A DNA stretch of 64,000 nt from Citrifermentans bremense (GTDB taxonomy: Bacteria > Desulfobacterota > Desulfuromonadia > Geobacterales > Geobacteraceae). The stretch lies in contig NZ_AP023213.1 of the NCBI RefSeq assembly GCF_014218275.1, positions 1,776,001 through 1,840,000 on the forward strand. The letters are read 5' to 3'. Under the pieces are notes generated by a model, which was not told the origin of the DNA, searched no databases, and saw nothing but the letters and a program-made list of their open reading frames with translations. Made by a program: the position numbers and the translations under genes. Position 1 is the stretch's first letter. Every line of letters begins with the position of its first letter. Of the stretch, positions 16,457 to 25,055 are shown in pieces.

Positions 16457-17779
16457 TTACTCTTTAGTCTGGTCAACTTCGGTATCACCAGGTACCTCAT
16501 AATCAAGATATGGGATGTCAAAACTTCTCCTCATAGTAGCCTCCGATTTCCTTGTTTCCAGAGAAGGATCAACCTGAATTAACGCGTATGCAGGGACTTC
16601 TGGTCGTTCGGCCCGGTGGGGAAGTTCATGGCGGTTGAGATTTTTGAATTGTGAACCAAGCCAATCCACAGGGCCTCTCAGATTGTTTGGAGCGAGGTGA
16701 GCATACCTCATAGTCATTTTCATGTCAGCATGACCCAAAAGTTCGCGAACCCTATTGAGATCCACCCCGTGGATAACAAGTTGACTGGCGAAGGTGTGTC
16801 GAAGATCATGGAATCTGAAATCAACGAGTTTCGTTCGGGCCACCGCTGCGGTGAATGATCGGGGAACATTTTTGTAAGGAGCTCCCGTTAATCTATTGAA
16901 AAATAAGTATGGTATGCCTTCAACCTGGACCATGTTGCTGAGAATTCGCCACAGCTTTTCACTGATCGGGATTTGTCTCATTCGTTTATTCTTGGAGCTC
17001 TGGGTCTCAACAAAAATAAAGCCCTGTTCAAGGTCTACGTATGGCAGACGCTTCGTTTTACCATATTTCATGGTAATCATGTGTGGGGACCAGCAGAGGT
17101 TCAAAATCTCTCGCTTACGCATTCCCGTACATAGCGCTGTGATTACAATAGGTTGAAGGTGCAGATCGCAATTTTGGATCAACTTTTCGGCTTCAGCCAC
17201 TGAGATAAATCTAAGGCGAGCTGAGTCATCTTCATATCGATCGAGCTTTCTTAACTTGATAAGGGTGTTGTTGTCCAAAAACTCCCAATCAACGGCTTTT
17301 CGTAACATATGCATAAAAACATTGATTTTTTTTTCGATAGTTGAATTTTTCAGTCCCCTCTTTCGACAAGAACTCTGGAACATTTCTAGATCGGACAGTT
17401 TTATATCTTTTAACTTCTTTTCACCGAACGCTGCTTCAAGCTGCGTATATATATACTTACGTAATCGATCATAATCCTCGTACCGACCTTCAGCATACTC
17501 CTTGTATTTTGCGGTAAGTTCCTTGAAATATACGACCTCTGAGCGGTCCGTTTTCCTTAGACCAAATTTTTCTTCAAGGATTGCTTTTTGGGACGATTCG
17601 TAAACCTTAAGTGCGTCCTTTTTATTTGAGCATTTCGTAGAGAATTGGACGCGCTTGCCGTCCTCATTAGTTATGGTCATCCAGATATACCTGGAGTCTT
17701 TCCGCCAATAGAGGCCGGTTGGGAGTTTGGGCTTTTCAGCCAATTTGTTGTTTTTACGTTTTCCTCTGGCCGTGTCCAT
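16457..17779 (-). CDS. Tyrosine integrase of the tRNA-Val-splitting element
   Basis: 440 residues from ATG 17779 (GGAG, 8-nt spacing). The first 180 residues are arm and core-binding domains; the catalytic domain has Arg in CTGMRKREILNLCW, the box HDLRHTFASQLV, His in ELLGHADMKMT and nucleophile Tyr in MRYAHLAP. It lacks the extra helix patch of integron integrases and resembles phage-type enzymes. It starts 148 bp inside the tRNA 5' half, and transcripts from the tRNA promoter could read into it. It is presumed to recombine the 12-bp anticodon-arm core. Confidence 0.9.
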   Translation of the reverse strand: MDTARGKRKNNKLAEKPKLPTGLYWRKDSRYIWMTITNEDGKRVQFSTKCSNKKDALKVYESSQKAILEEKFGLRKTDRSEVVYFKELTAKYKEYAEGRYEDYDRLRKYIYTQLEAAFGEKKLKDIKLSDLEMFQSSCRKRGLKNSTIEKKINVFMHMLRKAVDWEFLDNNTLIKLRKLDRYEDDSARLRFISVAEAEKLIQNCDLHLQPIVITALCTGMRKREILNLCWSPHMITMKYGKTKRLPYVDLEQGFIFVETQSSKNKRMRQIPISEKLWRILSNMVQVEGIPYLFFNRLTGAPYKNVPRSFTAAVARTKLVDFRFHDLRHTFASQLVIHGVDLNRVRELLGHADMKMTMRYAHLAPNNLRGPVDWLGSQFKNLNRHELPHRAERPEVPAYALIQVDPSLETRKSEATMRRSFDIPYLDYEVPGDTEVDQTKE

Positions 17780-17926
17780 GTATTATCTCCCACAAAAGCA
17801 GCTACTTATATACAGTACGCTGTTGGCCATAGGAATTCAAGCTGCTTTTTACGTTACCAGCTACGTTTTAAGTAACAAAATGAAAAAGCCCGTAATAACT
17901 ATGTATTACAGGCGTTGTAGACAGTT

Positions 17927-17938
17927 GTGTGAAGGCAG
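17927..17938. repeat. att core, proximal copy
   Basis: GTGTGAAGGCAG, identical to 12439-12450. Confidence 0.8.
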
Positions 17939-17963
17939 TGCTCTCCCGCTGAGCTAATCGCCC
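17927..17963 (-). tRNA. tRNA-Val(CAC), 5' half of a split gene
   Basis: Minus strand: GGGCGAT TA GCTC AGCGGGA GAGC A CTGCC TTCACAC, and then the sequence turns into element DNA. Acceptor, D arm and the left anticodon strand are intact. Its other half lies 5.5 kb away at 12401-12450. Confidence 0.9.
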
Positions 17964-18402
17964 ATGTGTCCCGATTAAATATCAGATCGATTTCGCCGTG
18001 TCAAGCCTTCATTGTCCGTGTCCCGGAACTCTTAACTTGCCTCTACTAAGTTCGCTGCTCCGCCTGCACTGGTACAGTTTCTTCATCTCCCTGAACCAGA
18101 AAGATAAATAGCGACGAACGCTTCCCTTCTTTCATTCTGGACCATGTCCAGGAAAAGAGTGATCCTCTTTCCTTTGCTCTCATAGCACAAGAAGAAAGTC
18201 GCGCTCTCTCACGCTCTTTGTTTTACGATCCTTAAACATTGTTTTAATCAGGCTCTTTCGCCTTGACACGCTCCTTTTGCTGTTGCTATATTGCGGCAGT
18301 TCTGACCCCCGCTGCGGGGCGGCGTACGCGGCATCCGTGCCGTTGCCGTAAACTGAACCAATTTTCTGCCGGCGCCGTCCGTGGGCTATTTTTATCAAAG
18401 GT
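17964..18402. other. Intergenic region, island to core boundary
   Basis: About 440 bp with no supported gene. It carries the promoter of the split tRNA-Val (minus) and of cobO (plus). I looked for a cobalamin riboswitch before cobO and did not see its conserved boxes. Confidence 0.4.
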
Positions 18403-18939
18403 GTGCATGTGAAACTGGAACAGGGTCTTATTCAGGTGTATACCGGCAACGGCAAGGGGAAGACCACCGCTTCCCTGGGTCTTGCGCTGCGCGCTACCGG
18501 GCGCGAGCTTAAGGTCTGCATGATCCAGTTCATGAAGGGCGGGGGGCCTTACGGCGAGCAGATGGCTGCCGAGCGCCTGGCCCCCTTTCTCACCATTATC
18601 CAGACCGGGCGTCCCGGCTGGGTGAAAAAGGACAACCCCCACGAAGCTGACAAGCAGCTGGCGGCCGAGGCGCTTGAACTTGCCGCGAAGACCGTCCAGG
18701 GGGGCGAGTACGACCTGGTGATCCTCGACGAGATCAACGGCGCGGTTTCCATGGGGCTCGTCCCCGTCGAGGGGGTGCTCGATCTGATGCGCAAGAAGCC
18801 GCACCATGTCGAGTTGGTGCTGACCGGCAGAAACGCGCCCGAAAGCGTGATCGAGGCGGCCGACCTGGTCACCGAGATGCGGGAGATCAAGCACTACTAC
18901 AAGGCTGGGGTCCCGGCGCGGGTGGGAATAGAGAAATAG
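18403..18939 (+). CDS. cobO: Cob(I)alamin adenosyltransferase
   Basis: 178 residues (start GTG 18403 or GTG 18409). P-loop GNGKGKTTASLGLALRA, then MIQFMKGG, the VILDEINGAVSMGLV segment and GRNAPESVIEAADLVTEM are the CobO/BtuR pattern. The enzyme transfers the adenosyl group from ATP to cob(I)alamin (or cobyrinic acid diamide) to make adenosylcobalamin. Length is normal. It sits directly before a B12-binding mutase domain and meaB, which use or guard that cofactor, so the context fits supply of coenzyme B12 to methylmalonyl-CoA mutase. Confidence 0.92.
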   Translation: MHVKLEQGLIQVYTGNGKGKTTASLGLALRATGRELKVCMIQFMKGGGPYGEQMAAERLAPFLTIIQTGRPGWVKKDNPHEADKQLAAEALELAAKTVQGGEYDLVILDEINGAVSMGLVPVEGVLDLMRKKPHHVELVLTGRNAPESVIEAADLVTEMREIKHYYKAGVPARVGIEK

Positions 18940-18996
18940 CGACGCTTTAACGAGCTTGGTTGGTTTATATTTCAATTTGCTTTTTGGAGGTGTGCC

Positions 18997-19401
18997 ATGG
19001 CTGAAAGAAGAATACGTGTGCTGGTAGGCAAGCCGGGTCTGGACGGCCATGACAGGGGAGCCAAGATCATCGCCCGCGCTTTCCGCGACGCAGGTTTCGA
19101 GGTCATCTACACGGGGCTGCACCAGACCCCCGAGCAGATCGTTTCCGCCGCGATCCAGGAGGACGTCGACTGCGTTGCGCTCTCCATCCTTTCCGGCGCG
19201 CACAACACGCTCCTCCCAGCGGTGAAGGAGATCATGAAGGAGAAGGGTGCGGGCGACATCGTCCTTATGGCAGGCGGCGTCATCCCTGAAGACGACATCC
19301 CCGGCCTGAAAGCCGCCGGCATCGCAGAGGTCTTCACCCCCGGCACCTCGACCGAGACCATCGTGGCCTGGATGCGCGAGAACGTCACCCCGCACGCCTG
19401 A
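18997..19401 (+). CDS. Methylmalonyl-CoA mutase B12-binding (C-terminal) subunit
   Basis: 134 residues, only the cobalamin domain: [18 protein letters not shown] holds the D-x-H-x-x-G motif whose His ligates cobalt, followed by [17 protein letters not shown] and the MAGGVIP loop. In many bacteria this domain is fused to the mutase barrel; here it is a separate small protein, as in two-gene mutases, so a separate catalytic subunit must be encoded elsewhere. Ribosome site GGAGG before ATG 18997. Next gene is meaB. Confidence 0.9.
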   Translation: MAERRIRVLVGKPGLDGHDRGAKIIARAFRDAGFEVIYTGLHQTPEQIVSAAIQEDVDCVALSILSGAHNTLLPAVKEIMKEKGAGDIVLMAGGVIPEDDIPGLKAAGIAEVFTPGTSTETIVAWMRENVTPHA

Positions 19402-19548
19402 GCCCGTCCCCCGTTTTTCCTTTCTGCGTCACCTGCGCCGCGTCCTTGCCTGCTGGCAGTTCGCGGCGCACCCGCGTAGAAGCCCGGAGAGCCCCTGCCG
19501 CGACTGCTACAGGTGCTCCCGAAATTCTTGATTTTCTGGAGTTGAAAC

Positions 19549-20493
19549 ATGAGCCTTGCCGAACGTGTGCTGGATGGCGAAATACGCGCCGCGGCGCGCC
19601 TGATGCGGGATATCGACGACCGCTTTAAAAGCGCCGTCGACGAGCTGAAGATCCTCTACCCCCATACCGGAAACGCCTACATCATCGGCATCACGGGCCC
19701 GCCGGGTGCAGGCAAGTCCACCCTGGTGGATCAGGTGGTGGCGGCCTACCGCAAGAAGGACCTCCTGGTGGGCGTGGTGGCGATCGACCCCACGAGCCCC
19801 TTTTCCGGCGGCGCCATTCTGGGCGACCGCATCAGGATGAACCGCCACGCGGACGACGCAGGGGTCTTCATCAGGAGTCTCGCCACCCGCGGCGCTCTTG
19901 GCGGGCTCTCCCGCTCGACCATGGACGTCCTCAATGTGATGGACGCGATGGGGCTCGACGTCATCGTGGTGGAAACGGTCGGGGTAGGGCAGGACGAGGT
20001 AGACATCGTTTCCACCGCGCATACCACGGTGGTGGTGATGGTCCCCGGCCTGGGAGACGACATCCAGGCGATCAAGGCGGGGATCCTGGAGATCGGCGAC
20101 GTCTTCGTGGTCAACAAGGCGGACCGGGACGGCGCCGATCGGACCGCGCGCGAGCTGACCGCGATGCTCGAGATGAAACACCCGGAGCCCGGGGACTGGA
20201 TGCCGCACGTGATCAAGACCGAAGCGGCGAAGGGGCTCGGCATCGACGAGCTGGTGGAAGAGTTCGAGGCGCACCGCACCTACCTGAAGGAGTCCGGCCA
20301 CCTGCAGCGCCTGATCGAGGAAAGAAACGCCAAGATCTTCGCGGACACGCTGCGCGAGGAGCTCTTCGAGTCGGTCTTCGGCGCGATAAAGGAGAACGGG
20401 AAGTACCAGCAGATCCTGGACGGCATGCGCGACAGGAGCACCGATCCCTACAGCGCCGTCGAAGAGGTCATGGCCGCTCGCTCTTTTTCTTGA
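19549..20493 (+). CDS. meaB: MeaB/ArgK GTPase, mutase chaperone
   Basis: 314 residues. P-loop GPPGAGKSTLVDQVV, switch segment DPTSPFSGGAILGDRIRM, Walker B VIVVETVGVGQDEVD and the base motif VVNKADRDGAD are all typical of the G3E GTPase MeaB. It loads and protects adenosylcobalamin in methylmalonyl-CoA mutase. It directly follows the B12-domain subunit with about 150 bp between, in line with a cobO-mutase-meaB functional group. GGAG 8 nt before ATG 19549. Confidence 0.93.
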   Translation: MSLAERVLDGEIRAAARLMRDIDDRFKSAVDELKILYPHTGNAYIIGITGPPGAGKSTLVDQVVAAYRKKDLLVGVVAIDPTSPFSGGAILGDRIRMNRHADDAGVFIRSLATRGALGGLSRSTMDVLNVMDAMGLDVIVVETVGVGQDEVDIVSTAHTTVVVMVPGLGDDIQAIKAGILEIGDVFVVNKADRDGADRTARELTAMLEMKHPEPGDWMPHVIKTEAAKGLGIDELVEEFEAHRTYLKESGHLQRLIEERNAKIFADTLREELFESVFGAIKENGKYQQILDGMRDRSTDPYSAVEEVMAARSFS

Positions 20494-20526
20494 CCCTGAG
20501 ACGCAATGATGTTAATTAGAAGGCGA

Positions 20527-20546
20527 AATGGGGCGTACGCCCCATT
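20527..20546. other. 20-bp perfect palindrome
   Basis: AATGGGGCGTACGCCCCATT between meaB and the next gene, with no T run after it. Possibly an operator or an mRNA end. Confidence 0.35.
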
Positions 20547-20573
20547 AGTCGTTTCTGGTCGGGAGTTTTCGAG

Positions 20574-21410
20574 ATGTTTCGTAAGATACTGTTTTTCCTT
20601 TTCGTAGCCGTAGCTTTTTCCATCGTAGTCTACAATCCCTTGGCTACCTCCGAACCCTCCGCCAACCCCGACGACCCGGCCAAGGAAGACTTAACCCGCG
20701 TAGAATACCCGAGCCTCGCCACGGTCCCCTGGACCGGACACTTCGTAAAGCCCAACGACACCCTTGAATCGCTCTTCGGTGCCGACTGGCCCACGGTCGC
20801 GCGCTTCAACAGGATCGACCGCCGCCACGTCTACCCCGGCATGACAATAAAGGTCCCCAAGGACTTGGCCGCCGCCAAAAACTACTGCCCGCTTCCCGCC
20901 GAATACCCGGAGGCCAAGCGCTACGGTAAATACATCCTCATTGACCTCACCGAGCAGTGGATGGGGGCCTACGAGAACGGGAAGTTAAAGTTCTCCGCTC
21001 CCGCCGCAACAGGCGCTGCCGGGCATGAGACCCCGGTGGGGCTCTACCGCATCGACGCCCGCGACAGGCAGCACACCTCCTCGCTCTACCAGACCGAAGA
21101 TGGCTCGGCGCAGTACCCGATGGACAACGCCATGCGCTTCCACATCGGTCCCGACAACGTCTCCTACTGGATCCATGCCAGGGACCTTCCCGGCAAGCCC
21201 GCCTCCCATGGCTGCGTCGGCCTCTTCGACGAGGGGATGCAGAACCGGGTCTACGGCATCCCGGAAAAGCCGGTGCTCATCGACTCGCAGAAGTTCTACG
21301 CCTGGGCCGTCGGCGAGAACGAGTACGAGGACGACAGCGGCCACCTGGAAGAGCTTGAGGACGGCCCTGCAGTCGAGGTGAGGGGAGCGAACCCGGTCTA
21401 CCGGAAGTGA
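20574..21410 (+). CDS. LysM / L,D-transpeptidase (YkuD) protein
   Basis: 278 residues. An N-terminal hydrophobic signal or anchor (KILFFLFVAVAFSIVVY), then a LysM-like segment (VKPNDTLESLFGADWPTVARFN ... YPGMTIKVP), then a YkuD domain with HETPVG and the catalytic HARDLPGKPASHGCVGLF (His then S-H-G-C). It would act in the periplasm, cross-linking peptidoglycan or attaching proteins to it. The acidic C-terminal tail is not part of the family. Single gene after a palindrome. Confidence 0.85.
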   Translation: MFRKILFFLFVAVAFSIVVYNPLATSEPSANPDDPAKEDLTRVEYPSLATVPWTGHFVKPNDTLESLFGADWPTVARFNRIDRRHVYPGMTIKVPKDLAAAKNYCPLPAEYPEAKRYGKYILIDLTEQWMGAYENGKLKFSAPAATGAAGHETPVGLYRIDARDRQHTSSLYQTEDGSAQYPMDNAMRFHIGPDNVSYWIHARDLPGKPASHGCVGLFDEGMQNRVYGIPEKPVLIDSQKFYAWAVGENEYEDDSGHLEELEDGPAVEVRGANPVYRK

Positions 21411-21513
21411 GATATTCGAAAGGGAGCGACTGACCCGGGCGCTGGTTTTGCTTACTCTGAAACTGCGCCTTTGGTGCGGGCTGCTTTCATCTCACTGTGA
21501 CACCGGAGCGGCG

Positions 21514-22134
21514 GTGCAGGAATTTTTCAAGGAATACCTGCAGGTGCATGGGTACTGGGTGCTGTTTCTGGGGACCTTTCTCGAAGGAGAGGCGATCCTC
21601 ATCTTCGCCGGGTTCCTCGCCTTCGGGGGGTACCTGAACATCTACCTGGTCATGCTATCTGCTTTGGCGGGTTCTTTCCTGGGCGATCAGTTCTACTTCC
21701 ATGTCGGACGTCGCAAGGGCCCCTTCCTCCTCAAGTTCTTTACCTCCATAGCCAGGAAGTTCAGAAAGGCCCTGAAGCTGATCGAGCGCTACGGCGCCTT
21801 CGTTGCCTTCATCTCCCGCTACACCTACGGCTTCAGGATCGTGCTTCCCATCATACTCGGCATGACGCCGTTTCCCTCACGTTACTTTCTGTACTTGAAC
21901 CTGGCATCCGCCCTCAGTTGGTCCGTCGTCTTCTCCATGGCCGGGTACCTTTTCGGCAAAGGCGCTGCGCTCTTCATCGAAGACGTGGGGCGCTACGAGC
22001 CGTACCTGCTTCTTGCCCTGGGTTCCATCGTCTTTTGCTTCTGGATCAGCCATTTCGTGATCCACTGGTGGCGCAAGCGCCCGGCCAGGGCCAGGCTGAG
22101 AAGGATGAAGGCACGGCATAACCTATCCCCATAG
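21514..22134 (+). CDS. DedA-family inner membrane protein
   Basis: About 206 residues from GTG 21514 (GGAG 5 nt upstream). Signature pieces: FLEGEAILIFAGFLAFGGY, GSFLGDQFYFHVGRRKG, FISRYTYGFRIVLPIILGM and the C-terminal TM helices. DedA proteins are polyprenyl-phosphate or lipid flippases/transporters that support membrane energetics. The conserved Glu near the start and the R in the FISRY/GxR segment are present. Transcribed with the gene before it or separately; no overlap. Confidence 0.85.
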   Translation: MQEFFKEYLQVHGYWVLFLGTFLEGEAILIFAGFLAFGGYLNIYLVMLSALAGSFLGDQFYFHVGRRKGPFLLKFFTSIARKFRKALKLIERYGAFVAFISRYTYGFRIVLPIILGMTPFPSRYFLYLNLASALSWSVVFSMAGYLFGKGAALFIEDVGRYEPYLLLALGSIVFCFWISHFVIHWWRKRPARARLRRMKARHNLSP

Positions 22135-22291
22135 CCGCGAAGCGCACGGCCGGGTACGACAGGAAGCGTTGAAGTTCTAGCATTTTCTCCGTTGCCAATG
22201 GTTTAGTGCTTCCGACTCAGCAGTTGAAAACCCTGCCCTGTTGTGGTCTAATGCCCCAGTTCCGATAATTTCCCGAAGATAAAGGTAGTGC

Positions 22292-23029
22292 ATGGATTTG
22301 AAGCAAAGAGTATCCGTCGTTTTGGTAGGGACCCAGAGTCCTGGCAACATAGGTATGGTCTGCAGGGCGATGAAGAACATGGGGCTCTCGGACCTGCGCC
22401 TGGTAAACCCGTGCCAGGTAGATCACCTGGACGCAATCAAGTTCGCCGTGTCCGCCCGGAACATACTCGATTCCGCCCGGATCTTCACCTCGCTGGAAGA
22501 CGCCATCGCCGACTGCGAGTTCTCGGTCGCCACCACCAGGCGCCATGGCAAATACCGGAACGAGATCTCCACCCCGGCCGAGATCGTGGAGCGCTTCTCC
22601 ACTTGCGCCCCTTCAAGCCGTCTGGCGCTCGTTTTCGGGCGCGAGGACAGCGGCCTTACCACCGACGAGGTCGCCCTTTGCCGCTGGCAATCGACCATAG
22701 AGACCGCAGACGAATTCGGCTCCTTGAATCTTTCCCAGGCCGTCCTCATCTTCTGCTACGAGTTTCTCAAGGGCGTGGCCCTTGCGCCGGTCAAGCAGGC
22801 CCGTGAAGTTGCGGGTTCGGCCTCGCTTGAGCCTTTGTACCAGCACATGGAGCGCTCCTTTTTGCGGATAGGCTATCTCAACCCGCAAAACCCAGACCAC
22901 ATGATGCGGACCTTGCGGCGCGTTTTCTCCCGGGCCGAGCTCGACGAGCGTGAGGTCTCATCGCTGCGCGGGCTCCTCTCCCAGATCGACTGGGCCTGCG
23001 CCGAGTTCAAGGGGAAGAAGGGCGAATGA
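22292..23029 (+). CDS. trmJ: tRNA (cytidine/uridine-2'-O-)-methyltransferase TrmJ
   Basis: 245 residues of the SPOUT fold: VGTQSPGNIGMVCRAMKNMG at the start, LVFGREDSGLTTDEVALC, then SLNLSQAVLIFCYE in the knot. These are the SpoU/TrmJ motifs; the enzyme methylates the ribose at position 32 of tRNAs using SAM. The C-terminal extension (FLRIGYLNPQNPDHMMRTLR) is typical of TrmJ. Its stop overlaps the start of the small PQ-loop gene, so translation is coupled. Confidence 0.88.
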   Translation: MDLKQRVSVVLVGTQSPGNIGMVCRAMKNMGLSDLRLVNPCQVDHLDAIKFAVSARNILDSARIFTSLEDAIADCEFSVATTRRHGKYRNEISTPAEIVERFSTCAPSSRLALVFGREDSGLTTDEVALCRWQSTIETADEFGSLNLSQAVLIFCYEFLKGVALAPVKQAREVAGSASLEPLYQHMERSFLRIGYLNPQNPDHMMRTLRRVFSRAELDEREVSSLRGLLSQIDWACAEFKGKKGE

Positions 23030-23298
23030 CTCTCGTCGGCGCCCTCGGCCTTTGCGCCGGGCTTCTCACCAGCGGGGCGGCCGTTCCCCAGGTCTACAAG
23101 ACCTACCGGACCAGGCATGCGCGCGACATCTCCATGTGGCAGCTGGTCATGTTGAGCCTGGGCATGCTGCTCTGGCTCATCTACGGCACTTTTATCGGCG
23201 ATCTTCCCCTGATCCTTGCCAACACCTTTTCCATCGGCTGCTACATCTCGCTGATAGCGATGAAGCTCCGCTATGACAGAAAGGATCGAGGCCGCTAA
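23026..23298 (+). CDS. SemiSWEET-like PQ-loop membrane protein
   Basis: 90 residues with three membrane helices. The motif AAVPQVYKTYRTRHARDIS contains the P-Q of the PQ-loop, followed by SLGMLLWLIYG and ANTFSIGCYISLIAM. Single-repeat SemiSWEETs work as dimers and transport sugars or related small molecules. It overlaps trmJ by 4 bp (ATGA). Confidence 0.8.
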   Translation: MTLVGALGLCAGLLTSGAAVPQVYKTYRTRHARDISMWQLVMLSLGMLLWLIYGTFIGDLPLILANTFSIGCYISLIAMKLRYDRKDRGR

Positions 23299-23553
23299 CG
23301 GCGTCGCACACGGATTTAACGGATGACGCGGATAACGGCGGATTAAGCTAGAGCAGGGTTTTCGTTTAATCTGAAGTTATCGGGCTTTTGATCCGCGTCA
23401 TCCGCGTGCGAGGGTTGATTTTAAATAAGCCCCTGCTGTATATTAAAATATGCTAAAATTCTTCTTCTCTCACCCAAAGAGGAAGCAGGCGAGCGGGACG
23501 CTGGGCCTTTTACTGATGTTTTGCAGCTTTTGACTTAGCGAGGGGGTTTCAAA
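23299..23553. repeat. Dispersed palindromic repeat in intergenic region
   Basis: 'cggatttaacggatgacgcggat' near 23311 and its complement 'atccgcgtcatccgcgtg' near 23391-23408 form an imperfect inverted repeat, a type common between genes of Geobacter. The surE promoter must lie downstream of it. Confidence 0.5.
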
Positions 23554-24300
23554 GTGAAGATTCTCCTTACCAACGACGACGGTGTGCATTCTCCAGGTCT
23601 CGCCGCGTTGATCAAGATGGTTTCCGAGGTGGCAGAAGTGGTGGTAGTGGCCCCGGACCGCGAACAAAGCGCCGTATCCCATGCGCTCACCCTGCATCGC
23701 CCGCTGAGAGCGGCCCGTATCGGCACCAACGTCTTCGCCGTCGAGGGAACCCCTACCGACTGCGTCAACCTTGGCATCCACAGCCTTTTGTCGTTCCGCC
23801 CGGACCTCGTCATCTCCGGGGTCAACCGCGGCGCCAACATAGCGGACGACGTCACCTATTCCGGCACCGTGGCGGCGGCGCTGGAGGCGACCTTGATGGG
23901 TATTCCCGCCATCGCCGTCTCCCTAGTGACCCGCTCGGGAGGGGAGCATTTCGAGGCCGCTGCCGCCTGCGCCGCAAGGCTTGCCCTGACGGTGCACGAA
24001 AAAGGGCTGCCGCGCGACACCTATCTCAACGTGAACGTGCCTGATCTCCCAGCGGAAAAACTCCTGCCGCCGCTCATCACCTGCCAGGGAAAGCGCAGTT
24101 ACGAGGGGACCATAGTAGACAAGGTCGATCCCCGCGGCAGGAACTACTACTGGATCGGCACCACCGATCTGAGCTTCGAGGATATTCCCGGCACCGATTA
24201 TCATGCCGTTTCCAGGGGGCATGTATCTATATCGCCCTTGCACATCGATCTCACGAACCATGCAACCATCGAGATGCTGAAGAGCTGGGAACTGCCGTGA
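23554..24300 (+). CDS. surE: 5'-nucleotidase SurE
   Basis: 248 residues. MKILLTNDDGVHSPGLAALI carries the D-D metal site; SAVSHALTLHRPLR, VEGTPTDCVNLG and the SGVNRGANIADDVTYSGTV stretch are diagnostic. SurE dephosphorylates nucleoside 5'- and 3'-monophosphates and short polyphosphate under stress. It is the first gene of the conserved surE-pcm-rpoS cluster. Confidence 0.95.
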   Translation: MKILLTNDDGVHSPGLAALIKMVSEVAEVVVVAPDREQSAVSHALTLHRPLRAARIGTNVFAVEGTPTDCVNLGIHSLLSFRPDLVISGVNRGANIADDVTYSGTVAAALEATLMGIPAIAVSLVTRSGGEHFEAAAACAARLALTVHEKGLPRDTYLNVNVPDLPAEKLLPPLITCQGKRSYEGTIVDKVDPRGRNYYWIGTTDLSFEDIPGTDYHAVSRGHVSISPLHIDLTNHATIEMLKSWELP

Positions 24301-24359
24301 TGCTGGACTTTTAGAGCTCCTTTTGTTATATTTCCCCGCTGCTTGAGATCGGGGGGGAA

Positions 24360-25007
24360 ATGAATTCTGCTGTTGCACGCAAGAGAATGGTGGCCGAGCT
24401 GGTGAAGCGCGGCATCACCGACCAGCGGGTGCTGGGCGCCATGCTGGAGATTCCGAGACACATATTCGTTGAAGAGGCCATGTCTGCTCAGGCCTACAGC
24501 GACGGCTCGCTGCCCATCGGAGAAAAACAGACCATCTCGCAGCCGTACATAGTGGCGAAGATGACGCAGCTCTTGGAGCTTTCCGGGCGCGAAAAGGTGC
24601 TGGAGTTAGGGACCGGTTCCGGCTACCAGGCCGCGGTACTCGCGACACTCGCCGACCGGGTCTGCACGGTGGAGCGCATCCGCCCGCTGGCCCTCAAGGC
24701 GCGCAAAGCGCTCGACAGCCTCAGGCTTTTGAACGTAAATCTGAAGATAGGGGACGGAACCGAGGGGTGGCCCGAGGAGGCACCTTTCGACGCCATCCTG
24801 GTCACCGCCGGCGCTCCGCATCTCCCCGACTGCCTGGTTCAGCAGCTTGCCCCGGGCGGCAGGCTGGTGATCCCTGTGGGCGACAGGATCGACCAGAGGC
24901 TCTTGCTGGTGACAAAGGGAATGGACGGCAGCGTGGCCACGGAAGAGTGCGACGACTGCCGCTTCGTAAGGCTTATCGGAAAAAACGGTTGGAATGACGA
25001 GCAGTAG
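24360..25007 (+). CDS. pcm: Protein-L-isoaspartate O-methyltransferase
   Basis: 215 residues. [12 protein letters not shown], then [19 protein letters not shown] and the SAM-binding motif [40 protein letters not shown] match PCMT. The enzyme methylates abnormal L-isoaspartyl residues so that damaged proteins can be repaired, mainly in stationary phase. It lies between surE and rpoS. Start ATG 24360. Confidence 0.95.
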   Translation: MNSAVARKRMVAELVKRGITDQRVLGAMLEIPRHIFVEEAMSAQAYSDGSLPIGEKQTISQPYIVAKMTQLLELSGREKVLELGTGSGYQAAVLATLADRVCTVERIRPLALKARKALDSLRLLNVNLKIGDGTEGWPEEAPFDAILVTAGAPHLPDCLVQQLAPGGRLVIPVGDRIDQRLLLVTKGMDGSVATEECDDCRFVRLIGKNGWNDEQ

Positions 25008-25055
25008 CAAAGGTTGCCGACACACCATCTCAAAGCTTTGCTAAAGGAGTCTTGC

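Larger units (their letters stand above)
12439..17938. mobile_element. 5.5-kb integrative element splitting tRNA-Val(CAC)
   Basis: Bounded by the 12-bp direct repeat GTGTGAAGGCAG (12439-12450 and 17927-17938), the anticodon arm of the interrupted tRNA-Val. It contains, from the 5' tRNA side: a tyrosine integrase, a complete tRNA-Val(CAC), a terminator, 700 bp of non-coding DNA, then a cassette array (caspase-like, HEPN-like, lipoprotein) with attC-like sites. It has lower GC than the core. No replication or transfer genes are visible. Confidence 0.8.

Noticed and set aside
16457-17779. Integron integrase IntI
   Set aside because: No IntI-specific insert; catalytic region is phage-type, and its likely target is the tRNA anticodon arm.
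17964-18402. Cobalamin riboswitch before cobO
   Set aside because: The conserved B12 box and stem order could not be found.
18286-19395. Long antisense open frame (369 codons) over cobO and the mutase domain
   Set aside because: It is the complement of well-recognised genes in a high-GC region, and its amino-acid content is a codon-bias artefact.
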